Positions 9,892-19,356 of a DNA stretch of 64,000 bases are shown piece by piece. The stretch covers positions 248,001-312,000 of the forward strand of contig JBFWQO010000003.1 of NCBI GenBank assembly GCA_050249415.1, read 5' to 3'. Source of the stretch: CADEFQ01 sp050249415 (GTDB taxonomy: Bacteria; Pseudomonadota; Gammaproteobacteria; Steroidobacterales; Steroidobacteraceae). Every line of letters begins with the position of its first letter. Within the stretch, counting starts at the first letter, position 1. The notes under the pieces are model-generated. The model ran no database searches. It was not told the DNA's origin and was given only the letters and a program-made list of their open reading frames with translations. Both the position numbers and the translations under genes were made by a program.

Positions 9892-12730
9892 CATCTTCCC
9901 CTGCCAGGCGCTCGGCGCGCACACGCTCCGCCTGCGCGGGATCGTCCGGTTGCCAGCGCCGCAGGAACTCCCGGGCGCGCTCGGCGGCCTGCGCACGCCG
10001 ACCCGACGCCGCCAGGATCTCGGCTTCGAGCAACAGGGCCCGCGTGCGATCGAGTTCGAGATCGAGCCGCAAGTCGCCCGGCTCCCGCCACGCGGCCGCC
10101 TCCCGCGCCCGCGCCAGGGCATCGCTCCCGCGTCCCGACTCGAACAGGGCCTGCGCGAGGGCGAGATCGTAGCTGGCGTACTGGTATCCCGGCATCGCCG
10201 CGACCTGCGTCAGGCGCTCGACTGCCGCTTCGGCGTCACCGGCGCTCAGCGATGCAACCCCGTCGAGAAAGGCGGCCGCACGTGCCGCATCCTCGCGGGC
10301 GAGTACGGCGAACTGATCAGTGCCGGCGATTTCCTGGTCGCGTATCGCCGCTGCCGCGGCGCGCAGGCCGGCTGGTTGACCGCGCAGGCGCGCGAGCGTG
10401 CCCCGGGCAAACAGGTACCGTGTCGCGTACCCCGGCGCCTGCCCGATTGCCTTCTCGACCAACGCGGCCGCCTCGGGGAACTTGCCGCGTTCGGCCTGCG
10501 CGCGGGCTTGTTGCACGAGCGACAACGCGACGCGCACCTCCTCCTGCTGGATTCCGGGCGTGAGCCGCCGCAGCGGTTCGATGGCCGCCGCAAAGCGGCC
10601 CTGCGCGAGGCGCAAGCCGTTCAACGCGAAACCAGCGTCGATCCGGAACACCATGGGTGCCTCCGGGTCCGCCGCGAGCGCCGCCAGGCGCGAGCCCGCC
10701 GCCGTCCAGTCGCCCGCGACCGTTTCCGACTGCGCGAGCGCGAGCCGCGCCGGCGCAAACTCGGGCAACAGTTCCAGCGCACGGCGAAAAGCGCGCTGCG
10801 CGCCCGCCGGATCGCCCTCGAACTGCGCCAGCTGCCCGAGGATCGTAAAGCCGTGCGGGTCATCCGGCTGCAGCGCGAGGTAGTGATCCAGCGCGTCGCG
10901 CGTCTGCCCGTAGTCACCGAGGCGCAGGTACGTCTCGGCGAGAAAGGTCCAAACACGATCGTTCTGCGGCTCCTGCTGCAGCATCCGCCGCAGCTGCGCA
11001 ATGGCCGCGTCGTCCTCGAACGACACATCGTACGCGAGCACGAGCATGTACCGTGACTCGAGATCGTAGGGGAACTCCGCGAGCGCGTTCCTGAAAATCG
11101 ACTTGGCACGTGCGCCGTCGCGCGCGAACAACGCCCGCGCGCCGTCGACATAGAGACGCTCGCGTCGCGTCAGGCGCGCATCGTCGGGAATCGCGGCGAG
11201 CGTCGCGAGCGCGCCCGCCGTATCGCCACTCGCGACCTGCGCGTGCGCGAGCCGGTATCGCGCCATGTGGAAATCGGGCGCCAGGTCGAGCGCCGCACGA
11301 TACGATCTCGCCGCCGCGCGATAGTCGAACCTGAAGAAGTAGGCGATACCCGCGAGGTAGGACTCGTAGGCCGCCATGTTGCCCACCGCGAAGTCCGCGG
11401 CGAAGCTTTCGTAGGTTTCCGCATAGGGCACGCCGAGTGCGCGCTTGGCGAGCAGCACGACGCGGCTCGATTCGCCGAGCAGCGTCTGGGGCGTGAGGCC
11501 GGGCGCACGATGCGCGCCGAGTTCGATGCCATGGTCGACGTCCGACAGTCGCACCGAGAGCAGCATGCCCTCCGGCGTCGAAAGGAACTCGCCCGTCAGT
11601 ACGTAGCCGATGCCGGCGCGGCCGGCGGCGGTGAGCAGTACGGCCTGCCCGGTGTCGCGGCCTCCGGCCGTGCGCGCGACTGCCTGCCAGCGGGTTGGCG
11701 ATACGACCACGAGCTGCTTCGATTCGCTGAGCCCGTCGCGCACGAGATTCGCGAGGCCCTCGCTCAGCCAGTCATGGCGTGCCTCGCCGGTGAGATTGCG
11801 CAGGGCGACGACAGCCACCACCGGCAACGCCTGGACGGCGGGCCGCGAAATCGCATTCCGCTCCATCGCGCGCCAATGCTCGCGCCACACCCACGTGACG
11901 ACCGCCACGCTGACCACCGTGGCCATGACCACGGCCGTGGCGCGCGCCCAGCGCGGCACGGGGAAGCGGGCATCGAAGCGCCACGCGTAAGCGATCGCCG
12001 GCACGAGCCCGAGAGCGAGCACGGTCACCACGGCCGCAGCCAGCCACGGCGGCGCGGCAGCCGGTGCAATGAGCCCGAAGGCCCGCACCGCGAGCACCGA
12101 GGCCGCGACATAGGCGAGGGCCACGAGTACGCCGCGGTGACGCAGGAACGCGATGAGGCGCCGCCAGCGCTGGGGCGCGGCCGGTGCGCGCACGGCATAC
12201 GTGCGCACCGGCTCGGCGATATTCTTCACGGCGCGCGCACCGACATCGACGAAGCGGGCCGCGAACCGCTGGCGCAACTGTGAATGCACCGCGCCCGACA
12301 CCAGGATGCCCCCCGGCTCCGCGAGTGCCTGCAGGCGCGCGGCGATATTGACGACGTCACCGTAGAGCGCACTACCGTCATCGATCACGTCGCCCAGGTC
12401 GATGCCGATGCGCAGTTGCATGCGACGCTGCGCCGGCAGCGGTTCATTGGTTTCACCGATGGCGTGCTGGATGGCCTGGGCGCAGCGCAGCGCGTTCACG
12501 GCGCTCGGGAACTGCGCCATCAGGCTGTCGCCGACGCTGCCGAACACGCGGCCGTCGAACTCGGCGACCAGTTGGTCGAATATCGCGCGGATGGACCGGA
12601 GTGCGGCGAGAGTCCCCTCGTCGTCCGCCGTCATCAGACGGCTGTAGCCCGCGACGTCCGCGGCCAGGACGGCCACGATCCGGCGGGCATCTATGCTGCG
12701 TCTGTCCCTGGTTCGTCTGTCGCCCGGCAT
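9839..12730 (-). CDS. Class III cyclase-homology / TPR membrane protein (paralogue)
   Basis: A 963-aa relative of the protein ending at 4177. The N-terminal cyclase-homology domain (about 15-180) has VLAADVAGYSRLM, FGSVGDSLMAQF and YGDVVNIAARLQALAEPGG. Again the purine-contact Lys position is Gly. Three membrane helices follow at about 200-285, unlike the single helix of the paralogue. A TolB-like stretch (LPVVAVVALRNLTGEARHDWLSEG written in part) precedes roughly 500 residues of TPR-like repeats. The topology puts the cyclase part in the cytoplasm and the TPR part in the periplasm. Inference: a sensor in which protein contacts made by the TPR part regulate the N-terminal domain. Catalysis is unproven from sequence. 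Confidence 0.85.
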   Translation of the reverse strand: MPGDRRTRDRRSIDARRIVAVLAADVAGYSRLMTADDEGTLAALRSIRAIFDQLVAEFDGRVFGSVGDSLMAQFPSAVNALRCAQAIQHAIGETNEPLPAQRRMQLRIGIDLGDVIDDGSALYGDVVNIAARLQALAEPGGILVSGAVHSQLRQRFAARFVDVGARAVKNIAEPVRTYAVRAPAAPQRWRRLIAFLRHRGVLVALAYVAASVLAVRAFGLIAPAAAPPWLAAAVVTVLALGLVPAIAYAWRFDARFPVPRWARATAVVMATVVSVAVVTWVWREHWRAMERNAISRPAVQALPVVAVVALRNLTGEARHDWLSEGLANLVRDGLSESKQLVVVSPTRWQAVARTAGGRDTGQAVLLTAAGRAGIGYVLTGEFLSTPEGMLLSVRLSDVDHGIELGAHRAPGLTPQTLLGESSRVVLLAKRALGVPYAETYESFAADFAVGNMAAYESYLAGIAYFFRFDYRAAARSYRAALDLAPDFHMARYRLAHAQVASGDTAGALATLAAIPDDARLTRRERLYVDGARALFARDGARAKSIFRNALAEFPYDLESRYMLVLAYDVSFEDDAAIAQLRRMLQQEPQNDRVWTFLAETYLRLGDYGQTRDALDHYLALQPDDPHGFTILGQLAQFEGDPAGAQRAFRRALELLPEFAPARLALAQSETVAGDWTAAGSRLAALAADPEAPMVFRIDAGFALNGLRLAQGRFAAAIEPLRRLTPGIQQEEVRVALSLVQQARAQAERGKFPEAAALVEKAIGQAPGYATRYLFARGTLARLRGQPAGLRAAAAAIRDQEIAGTDQFAVLAREDAARAAAFLDGVASLSAGDAEAAVERLTQVAAMPGYQYASYDLALAQALFESGRGSDALARAREAAAWREPGDLRLDLELDRTRALLLEAEILAASGRRAQAAERAREFLRRWQPDDPAQAERVRAERLAGEDVNAARAAPGRHRPTRSS

Positions 12731-12852
12731 GCCACTCGGCCTCGCGGGCCGAGTATACCGCCGGCGTGATCAGCCCCGTCGTGAGCGGGGCCGACACGCG
12801 TCATACGGGCAATCACCCTGCGACACGTGCCGGCCACCTTCACCGGCATGGC

Positions 12853-13041
12853 TTACGCCGCCTGCGGGCTGCGCACGGGTGCGGCCTGCGCCGCGAGCAC
12901 CGACTGCGTCACGGCGTCGCTGCCGAGCCAGCGGATGTGCGCCGTGGATGACGTGAACGTGAAGGCCAGCATCGACGTGAGGCCCACCGCCACCACCGCG
13001 CTGATGACCGAACGACCGCCCGAAGAATTGATGATGCTCAT
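12853..13041 (-). CDS. Small single-helix membrane protein
   Basis: A 62-aa gene with a strong Shine-Dalgarno (AAAGGAGACGGC before ATG). The product starts MSIINSSGGRSVISAVVAVG and has one hydrophobic helix at about 12-32, then a Ser/Thr/Ala-rich tail rich in Gln and Pro. It could be a small inner-membrane protein or an exported peptide, since the N-terminus could act as a signal sequence. It stands alone between the TPR gene and lpd. I do not recognise it. The ribosome site is the main support for it being a gene. Confidence 0.55.
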   Translation of the reverse strand: MSIINSSGGRSVISAVVAVGLTSMLAFTFTSSTAHIRWLGSDAVTQSVLAAQAAPVRSPQAA

Positions 13042-13154
13042 TGCCGTCTCCTTTGCCTCTACCGTGCCGGGGGGAATCCACCGGCTTCGGGCACATCATC
13101 GGCAAAGGAGCGCCCGGCGACTGTCAGGCGCCCGACACAACGCGTGTTATCGCA

Positions 13155-14591
13155 TCAGCCCTTCTTGTTCGGGATATCGATGGCCTTGCGGTCCGCGGCG
13201 AGCGCCGCTTCGTGCAGCGCCTCGGACAGGGTCGGGTGGGCGTGGATCGTGCGCTGCAGGTCTTCCGTGCTCGCCGAGTACTCCATCGCGAGCACCGCTT
13301 CGGCGATCAGCTCGCCGGCCATGGGGCCGATGACGTGCACGCCGAGGATCTCGTCGCCCTCGATCGCCGACACGATCTTTGCAAAGCCCGCACCCGCTTC
13401 CATCGCGCGCGCGCGCCCGCTCGCCATGAACGGAAAAGTGCCCACCTTGTAGGCCCGGCCACTCGCCTTGACCTGCTCTTCCGTCTCGCCGACCCACGCA
13501 ATTTCCGGCGCCGTGTAGATGACCGACGGAATCGTCCGGTAGTTGACCTCGCCGTAATGGCCTGCGATCAGGTCGGCCACCATGACGCCCTCTTCTTTGC
13601 CTTTATGGGCCAGCATGGGCCCGCGTACGAGGTCGCCCACGGCCCAGACATTCGGCACGCCCGTGCGACAGGCCTCGTCGACGACGACGAACCCGCGCTC
13701 ATCGACCTTCACGCCCGTGGCCTCGGCCAGCAGGCCGGCCGAATTGGGCCGGCGACCCACCGCGACGACCAGCGTATCGACCTTGAGGCTCTGCGTGGCG
13801 CCCTTCGCGTCCGTGAATGCGACGTCGACCGCGCCCTTCACGGCTTTCGCGCCCGTGACCCTGGTGCCGAGGCGGATGTCGAGGCCGAGCTTCGTGAAAT
13901 GGCGCAGCGCCTCTTTCGCCACGGCGCCGTCCGCCATCGGCAGAAAACCGGGCAGCGCCTCGAGGACCACCACTTCGGCGCCGAGCCGGCGCCACACGCT
14001 GCCGAGTTCGAGGCCGATCACGCCCGCACCGATCACACCGAGCCGCTGCGGAACCGCATCGAGCTCGAGCGCACCCCACGAATCGATGATGTGCTTGCCG
14101 TCGAAGGGCAGCCCCTTCAGCTCGACCGGCACCGAGCCCGACGCGAGGATCACGTGCTTCGCCGCGAGCTCGCGCTGTGCGCCATCGTGCGCGGTGAAAC
14201 CCACGCGCCCCGCGGCGAGCAGCTTCCCGTGACCCGCGAGCGCGGTGACGCCCGCCGCCTTGAAGAGTCCCGCGATGCCCTGGGTCATGCCCTTCACGAT
14301 CGTCGCGCGGCGCTTCTGCATCGTGGCGAGATCGACCGTGAGACCGCTCGCCTTGATGCCGTGCGCCGCGAATTCGTGCTGCGCCCGGTGCAGCAGTTCG
14401 GTCGACTCGAGCAGCACTTTCGACGGAATGCAGCCCGCATTGAGGCAGGTGCCGCCGAGCGCGGTCGAGCCGTCGCGGTTCTTCCACTCGTCGATGCACG
14501 CGACCACGAGGCCGTTCTGCGCGGCCCGGATCGCGGCCGGGTAGCCTGCCGGGCCGCCGCCGATGACGACGACATCGTATGAATCAGCCAT
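13155..14591 (-). CDS. lpdA: Dihydrolipoyl dehydrogenase (E3)
   Basis: A 478-aa flavoprotein that reoxidises dihydrolipoamide with NAD+ for the 2-oxoglutarate dehydrogenase complex. It begins MADSYDVVVIGGGPAGYPAA (FAD-binding Rossmann motif), then has the redox-active disulfide GGTCLNAGCIPSK near residue 45. A second nucleotide-binding motif (GVIGAGVIGLELGSVW) binds NAD. The C-terminal interface domain ends with the catalytic His/Glu pair in HAHPTLSEALHE. I start it at 14591; upstream in-frame starts lie inside sucB. It is 11 bases after sucB, as the third gene of sucA-sucB-lpd. Confidence 0.97.
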   Translation of the reverse strand: MADSYDVVVIGGGPAGYPAAIRAAQNGLVVACIDEWKNRDGSTALGGTCLNAGCIPSKVLLESTELLHRAQHEFAAHGIKASGLTVDLATMQKRRATIVKGMTQGIAGLFKAAGVTALAGHGKLLAAGRVGFTAHDGAQRELAAKHVILASGSVPVELKGLPFDGKHIIDSWGALELDAVPQRLGVIGAGVIGLELGSVWRRLGAEVVVLEALPGFLPMADGAVAKEALRHFTKLGLDIRLGTRVTGAKAVKGAVDVAFTDAKGATQSLKVDTLVVAVGRRPNSAGLLAEATGVKVDERGFVVVDEACRTGVPNVWAVGDLVRGPMLAHKGKEEGVMVADLIAGHYGEVNYRTIPSVIYTAPEIAWVGETEEQVKASGRAYKVGTFPFMASGRARAMEAGAGFAKIVSAIEGDEILGVHVIGPMAGELIAEAVLAMEYSASTEDLQRTIHAHPTLSEALHEAALAADRKAIDIPNKKG

Positions 14592-14602
14592 GGTCCATCC
14601 CC

Positions 14603-15856
14603 TCAGATGCCGAGCAGCATGCGCGCCGGATCCTCGAGCGTCTCCTTCACGGCGACGAGGAACTGCACGGCTTCGCGGCCGTCGATGATGCGGTGATCGT
14701 AGGTGAGCGCCACGTACATCATGGGCCGCACGACGATCCCGCCGGCGACGACCACGGGCCGATCCTGCGTCTTGTGCATGCCGAGGATCGCGCTCTGCGG
14801 TGCGTTGACGATCGGCGTGGACAGCAGCGACCCGAAGACGCCGCCGTTCGTGATCGTGAACGTGCCGCCGGTGAGATCCTCGATCGCGATCGTGCCCTCG
14901 CGCGCCTTGGCCGCATAGGCGCCGATCTCCTTCTCGACGGTGGCGAGATTCTTGCAATCGGCATCCCGCACGATCGGCACCATGAGACCGCGATCGGTCG
15001 AGACGGCGACGCCGATGTCGTAGTACTCGTGGTACACGATGTCCGTCCCCTCGACGGACGCATTGACGACCGGGTATCTCTTCAGCGCCTCGATCGAGGC
15101 CTTGGCGAACAGGCCCATGAAGCCGAGCTTGACGCCGAACTCCTTCTCGAAGCGGTCCTTGTACCGCGCGCGCAGCGCGATCACGGCCGACAGATCGACC
15201 TCGTTGAAGGTCGTGAGGAGCGCCTGCGTCGACTGCGCCGCGACGAGTCGCTCCGCGATACGCTGGCGCAGGCGCGTCATCGCGACGCGCTGGTCGGTGC
15301 GTCCCGCGCGCGCCGCCGCCTTCGCCGCGGGCGCCGCGGGCGCCGCGGGTGCAGCCGGCGCCGAAGGCGCCGCCTGTGCCGGGCCCTTGCGATCGAGGAA
15401 TCCGACGACATCGGACTTGGTCAGGCGACCATCCCTGCCCGACGCCGGGATTCGCCCCGGATCGAGCTTGTTCTCCTCGACGAGCCGGCGCACCGACGGG
15501 CTCAGCTTCGCCACCTCACCCACTTGCGCCGCCGACTCACGTTCCGGCTGCCCGCCGCTCGCCGTTCGCTGTTCGCTGCTCGCCACTCGCTGTTCGCGGT
15601 GCGGCGGCGAAGCCGCCGCACCCTCTTCAATGATCGCGAGCACCTGGCCGCTGGTCACGGTCGCGCCGGCCTGGATGCGGATTTCCTTCAGCACGCCATG
15701 GGTAGGGGCCGGCAATTCCAGCACCACTTTGTCGGTCTCGAGGTCCGCGAGGTTCTCGTCGCGACTCACGGCGTCGCCCGCCTTCCTGTGCCACGCGACG
15801 AGTGTCGCGTCCGCGACGGATTCCGGCAGTTGCGGCACCTTGATCTCGATCGTCAT
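14603..15856 (-). CDS. sucB: 2-oxoglutarate dehydrogenase E2, dihydrolipoyl succinyltransferase
   Basis: A 417-aa core subunit of the OGDH complex, transferring succinyl from lipoamide to CoA in the TCA cycle. An N-terminal lipoyl domain carries the lipoylated Lys in LETDKVVLELPA. An Ala/Ser-rich linker is followed by the E3-binding domain (PSVRRLVEENKLDPGRIPA). A second Ala/Pro linker leads to the catalytic domain with the His/Asp pair in YDHRIIDGREAVQFL. It has one lipoyl domain, as usual for SucB. The start overlaps the sucA stop by 4 bases (ATGA), indicating translational coupling. Confidence 0.97.
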   Translation of the reverse strand: MTIEIKVPQLPESVADATLVAWHRKAGDAVSRDENLADLETDKVVLELPAPTHGVLKEIRIQAGATVTSGQVLAIIEEGAAASPPHREQRVASSEQRTASGGQPERESAAQVGEVAKLSPSVRRLVEENKLDPGRIPASGRDGRLTKSDVVGFLDRKGPAQAAPSAPAAPAAPAAPAAKAAARAGRTDQRVAMTRLRQRIAERLVAAQSTQALLTTFNEVDLSAVIALRARYKDRFEKEFGVKLGFMGLFAKASIEALKRYPVVNASVEGTDIVYHEYYDIGVAVSTDRGLMVPIVRDADCKNLATVEKEIGAYAAKAREGTIAIEDLTGGTFTITNGGVFGSLLSTPIVNAPQSAILGMHKTQDRPVVVAGGIVVRPMMYVALTYDHRIIDGREAVQFLVAVKETLEDPARMLLGI

Positions 15857-18741
15857 GATGTCTTCCTCATGCCTGTCGCGGTGAGGCGCGTGGTTTCACG
15901 CGCTGCGCCTTCCTTCGCCTGCGAGCGCAGCGCCGCCTCGATCAGCGCCGCCTGCTCGGCTTCGTGCACTTTCAGGAGCCCGGTGGCCGGGGCCGCGGCC
16001 GGCGCGCGGCCCGCGTAGAGCAGCTCGATATTCGCGGGCAACCTCTCCTGCAGCCGATGGCGTATCTGGTACCACGCACCCTGATTCTGCGGCTCCTCCT
16101 GGCACCAGACGACATCGCGCACGGCCGGGTAGCGGCGTATCGCCGCCTCATACTCGTCGATCGGGAACGGATAGAGCTGTTCGATGCGCACCAGCGCGAC
16201 GTCGCGGACGGCTTCCTTGCGCCGCGCCTTGAGCAGATCGAAGTACACCTTGCCGCTGCAGAACACGACCCGGCGCACGCCGGCCGCGGGCAGGTCGTCG
16301 ATTTCCGCGAGCAGGTTCGCGAAGCCGCCGCGCGCGAGATCGTCGAGCGACGAAACCGACAGGTCGTGCCGCAACAGGCTCTTCGGCGTCATCACGATGA
16401 GCGGCTTCCTGAAGCTGCGCAGCATCTGCCGCCGGATCATGTGGAACATCTGCGCCGGCGTCGACGGTACGCACACCTGCATGTTGTTCTCGGCGCAGAG
16501 CTGCAGGAAGCGCTCGAGGCGCGCCGACGAATGCTCGGGCCCCTGGCCTTCGTAGCCGTGGGGCAGGAAGAGCGCGAGGCCGCACATCCGGCCCCACTTC
16601 GCTTCCCCCGAACTGATGAACTGGTCGATCACGACCTGGGCGCCGTTCATGAAGTCGCCGAACTGCGCCTCCCAGATCACGAGCGCCTGCGGCTCGGTGG
16701 TCGAGTAGCCGTACTCGAAGCCCATCACGGCTTCCTCGGACAGCACGGAATCGATCACCTCGAAGCGCGGCTGGTTCTCGGCGAGGTGCTGCAGCGGCAG
16801 CCACGTCGCGCCGGTGCGCTGCTCGTGCAGCACCGCGTGGCGATGAAAGAACGTGCCGCGACCGGAATCCTGGCCGCTGATGCGCACCGGGAATCCCTCT
16901 TCGATCAGCGACGCGTAGGCGAGCGTTTCGGCGCAGCCCCAGTCGATCGGATGCTCTCCCGCCATCATCTTCACGCGGTTCGCCATCAGCTGCGCGACAC
17001 GCGGATGCAGCGTGAAATCCTGCGGCACGGCCGTGATGCGCGCACCGAGCGCAGTCAGGCGCGCGGCGCCGATGCCGCTCGCGATGCGCTCGTGCCAGTC
17101 GATCTGCGCGTAGCGGCTCCAGTCGACCGTGTATTTGTTGCCGATCAGGCCGAGCGACGCGTGCACCTGCGGGCGACCTTCGTCGAGCCCGGCCCGGTAC
17201 TGCTCGACGATGTCCCCGACTTCCTGTTCGGTCAACACCCCGTCGGCGACCAGGCGGTCGGCATAGATGCGGCGCGCCGTCGGGTGCTGGCGGATCGCGT
17301 GGTACATGACCGGCTGGGTCGCCGCCGGTTCGTCCGCCTCGTTGTGGCCATGGCGGCGATAGCAGACGAGGTCGATCACGACGTCCTGGTGAAAGCGCAT
17401 GCGGTATGCGAGCGCGAGGCGCGTCACGAACACGACGGCTTCGGGGTCGTCGGCGTTGACGTGGAAAATCGGCGCCTCGAGCATCTTCGCGATGTCGCTG
17501 CAGTACATCGTCGAGCGCGCGTCGTCGGGATTCGAGGTCGTGAACCCGACCTGGTTGTTGACGACGATGTGCACGGTGCCGCCCGTCGAATAGCCGCGCA
17601 CCTGGGACAGCTGCAGCGTTTCCATCACGACGCCCTGCCCGGCAAACGCCGCGTCACCGTGGATGAGGATCGGCAGCACGTGGTCGCCGGCGCTGTCGCC
17701 GCGGCGCTCCTGGCGCGCGCGCACCGAGCCCTCGACGACGGGATTGACGATCTCGAGGTGGGACGGGTTGAACGCGAGCGCGACGTGCACGTTGCCGCCC
17801 GGCGTGCGCAGGTCGGCCGAGAAGCCCTTGTGATACTTCACGTCGCCCGATCCCTGCAGCTTCGCGGCGTCGTACTGGCCCTCGAATTCCGAGAACAGCA
17901 CCGAAGGTGACTTGCCGAGCACGTTGACGAGCACGTTGAGCCGGCCCCGATGGGCCATGCCGATGATGCATTCCTCGATGCCCGCGCCGCCGCCGCGCTG
18001 GACAAGATCGTCGAGCAGCGGGATCAGCGCGTCGCCGCCTTCGAGGGAGAAACGCTTCTGGCCGACGTATTTCGTGTGCAGGTAGCGCTCGAGGCCCTCC
18101 GCCGCGCTCAGCTGCCGCAGGATGTTCCTGCGCTCGTCGGTGCTGAAGCGCCCGAGCATGCGCCCGGACTGGAACTCGTCCTGCAACCACAGGCGCTGCT
18201 CGGTGTCCGACACGTGCGCGAACTCCGCGCCGATCGGCCCGCCGTAGATGTGCCGCAGCTGCGCGACGATCTCACGCAGCGGCAGGCGCGCGGCGATCGA
18301 GCCCGAGCGGCTGCCGGTGAAGAACTCCGTGTCGAGGTCGGCACCGGAGAGACCGAAGTATTCGAGTTCGAGCACGCGCGGCAGCGGCCGCGCCGTGAGC
18401 CCGAGCGGATCGAGGTTCGCCACGAGATGGCCGCGATTCGCCCATATCTGCACGAGGCGCGATACCGCGCCCTGTTTGGCGCTCTCGAGACTCGCGCCGT
18501 CGGCGGGAACCGCGGCAGGCGCCGCCGCCGGTTCGCGTGCACGCCGCACAATCGCCGCGACGACGGGCGCATGTGCCTGCTCGCCCGGGCGCGCCGGGCC
18601 GAGCTGCGCAAACCAGTCGCGCCAGTGGGCCTCGACACTCGCGGGATCGCGCAGGTATTGATCGTACAGGGCCTCGACGTACGCGGCGTTGCCGCCGTAC
18701 AGCGGGGTGGTGGCGAACTGGTCCGGCAGGGAATTGCTCAC
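15853..18741 (-). CDS. sucA: 2-oxoglutarate dehydrogenase E1 (thiamine diphosphate-dependent)
   Basis: A 962-aa decarboxylating subunit of the OGDH complex. Features include the N-terminal E2-binding stretch (GGNAAYVEALYDQYLRDP), MAHRGRLNVLVNVLGK, the ThDP/Mg region (IHGDAAFAGQGVVMETLQLS, followed by GTVHIVVNNQVGFTTS), and the C-terminal CQEEPQNQGAWYQI block. The first plausible start in frame is GTG at 18741, giving the N-terminus (M)SNSLPDQFA. Reading further upstream gives Ser/Arg/Cys-rich sequence that overlaps the next gene. The Shine-Dalgarno before this GTG is weak. It is the first gene of sucA-sucB-lpd. Confidence 0.96.
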   Translation of the reverse strand: MSNSLPDQFATTPLYGGNAAYVEALYDQYLRDPASVEAHWRDWFAQLGPARPGEQAHAPVVAAIVRRAREPAAAPAAVPADGASLESAKQGAVSRLVQIWANRGHLVANLDPLGLTARPLPRVLELEYFGLSGADLDTEFFTGSRSGSIAARLPLREIVAQLRHIYGGPIGAEFAHVSDTEQRLWLQDEFQSGRMLGRFSTDERRNILRQLSAAEGLERYLHTKYVGQKRFSLEGGDALIPLLDDLVQRGGGAGIEECIIGMAHRGRLNVLVNVLGKSPSVLFSEFEGQYDAAKLQGSGDVKYHKGFSADLRTPGGNVHVALAFNPSHLEIVNPVVEGSVRARQERRGDSAGDHVLPILIHGDAAFAGQGVVMETLQLSQVRGYSTGGTVHIVVNNQVGFTTSNPDDARSTMYCSDIAKMLEAPIFHVNADDPEAVVFVTRLALAYRMRFHQDVVIDLVCYRRHGHNEADEPAATQPVMYHAIRQHPTARRIYADRLVADGVLTEQEVGDIVEQYRAGLDEGRPQVHASLGLIGNKYTVDWSRYAQIDWHERIASGIGAARLTALGARITAVPQDFTLHPRVAQLMANRVKMMAGEHPIDWGCAETLAYASLIEEGFPVRISGQDSGRGTFFHRHAVLHEQRTGATWLPLQHLAENQPRFEVIDSVLSEEAVMGFEYGYSTTEPQALVIWEAQFGDFMNGAQVVIDQFISSGEAKWGRMCGLALFLPHGYEGQGPEHSSARLERFLQLCAENNMQVCVPSTPAQMFHMIRRQMLRSFRKPLIVMTPKSLLRHDLSVSSLDDLARGGFANLLAEIDDLPAAGVRRVVFCSGKVYFDLLKARRKEAVRDVALVRIEQLYPFPIDEYEAAIRRYPAVRDVVWCQEEPQNQGAWYQIRHRLQERLPANIELLYAGRAPAAAPATGLLKVHEAEQAALIEAALRSQAKEGAARETTRLTATGMRKTS

Positions 18742-18775
18742 TCGGCAGAAATCGCAGTCAAAACAGCTAGTCAGT

Positions 18776-19252
18776 TTAGCCGATCGACCCGATATGGTCG
18801 AGCAACCAGAGCTCGTATCCGACCAGCACCACGTAACCCGTGGCGGCCGTGTAGAGGATCGCGCCGGCGGGAAAGACGCCGAAGGCGCGGATGCGCACGA
18901 GGACGGTGAGCACGACGACACCCGCGGACGTGAACAGCAGCTTCCAGAATGCGAATGCATGCCCCGAGCCCGTCACGAGCGGCGCCATGACCGGATTGAT
19001 CTCCTTCGCACCGTGCTGCATCAACGTGAGCGTGAGGAAAGCATCGGCGCAGGACAGCAGCACGATGACGAGGCCAACTGCGAGCCATTGCGGGTGGTGT
19101 CGATCAACGGCCGCGAGCGCGCGATCGTCACGGCGGCGTGGACCATGGCGTCGCGACTGTCGGCTGCCGGCGAAGAGCCCGTGCAACGCGCGCTGCCGGC
19201 GGTCTGCGCCGCTCCGACGGCGTTCGTCCGCACGTGGCCCGCGAGTATCCAT
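18776..19252 (-). CDS. DUF5658 family membrane protein
   Basis: A 158-aa protein. About 50 Arg-rich residues (ERRRSGADRRQ) are followed by three or four hydrophobic helices: AVGLVIVLLSCADAFLTLTL, then a loop with GAKEINPVMAPLV, FWKLLFTSAGVVVLTVLV, and VFPAGAILYTAATGYVVLVG. The ADAFLT...EINPVM pattern is typical of the DUF5658 family, whose function is unknown. It lies 34 bases upstream of sucA in the same direction and may share its transcript. A perfect TGTGA-N6-TCACA site lies 57 bases upstream of its start. Confidence 0.75.
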   Translation of the reverse strand: MDTRGPRADERRRSGADRRQRALHGLFAGSRQSRRHGPRRRDDRALAAVDRHHPQWLAVGLVIVLLSCADAFLTLTLMQHGAKEINPVMAPLVTGSGHAFAFWKLLFTSAGVVVLTVLVRIRAFGVFPAGAILYTAATGYVVLVGYELWLLDHIGSIG

Positions 19253-19308
19253 TGAACGCGTAGTCTAGCGGCATCGCGCACACGCCGGGCACGCCGCGCA
19301 TGACGGAT

Positions 19309-19324
19309 TGTGAGCACCATCACA
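19309..19324. promoter_or_regulatory. CRP-type site TGTGA-N6-TCACA
   Basis: The sequence TGTGAGCACCATCACA matches the CRP consensus half-sites exactly. It lies between the divergent DUF5658 gene (start 19252) and MgtC/DUF4010 gene (start 19357). Its centre is 64 bases from the first, which fits an activator at -41.5 with a leader of about 23 bases. It is 40 bases from the second, where it would more likely repress. Which protein binds is not known. The Crp/Fnr protein at 7858 has a different recognition helix from E. coli CRP. Confidence 0.5.
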
Positions 19325-19356
19325 CTGCCGCATCACCCCTGTAAGATGACGTCGCA

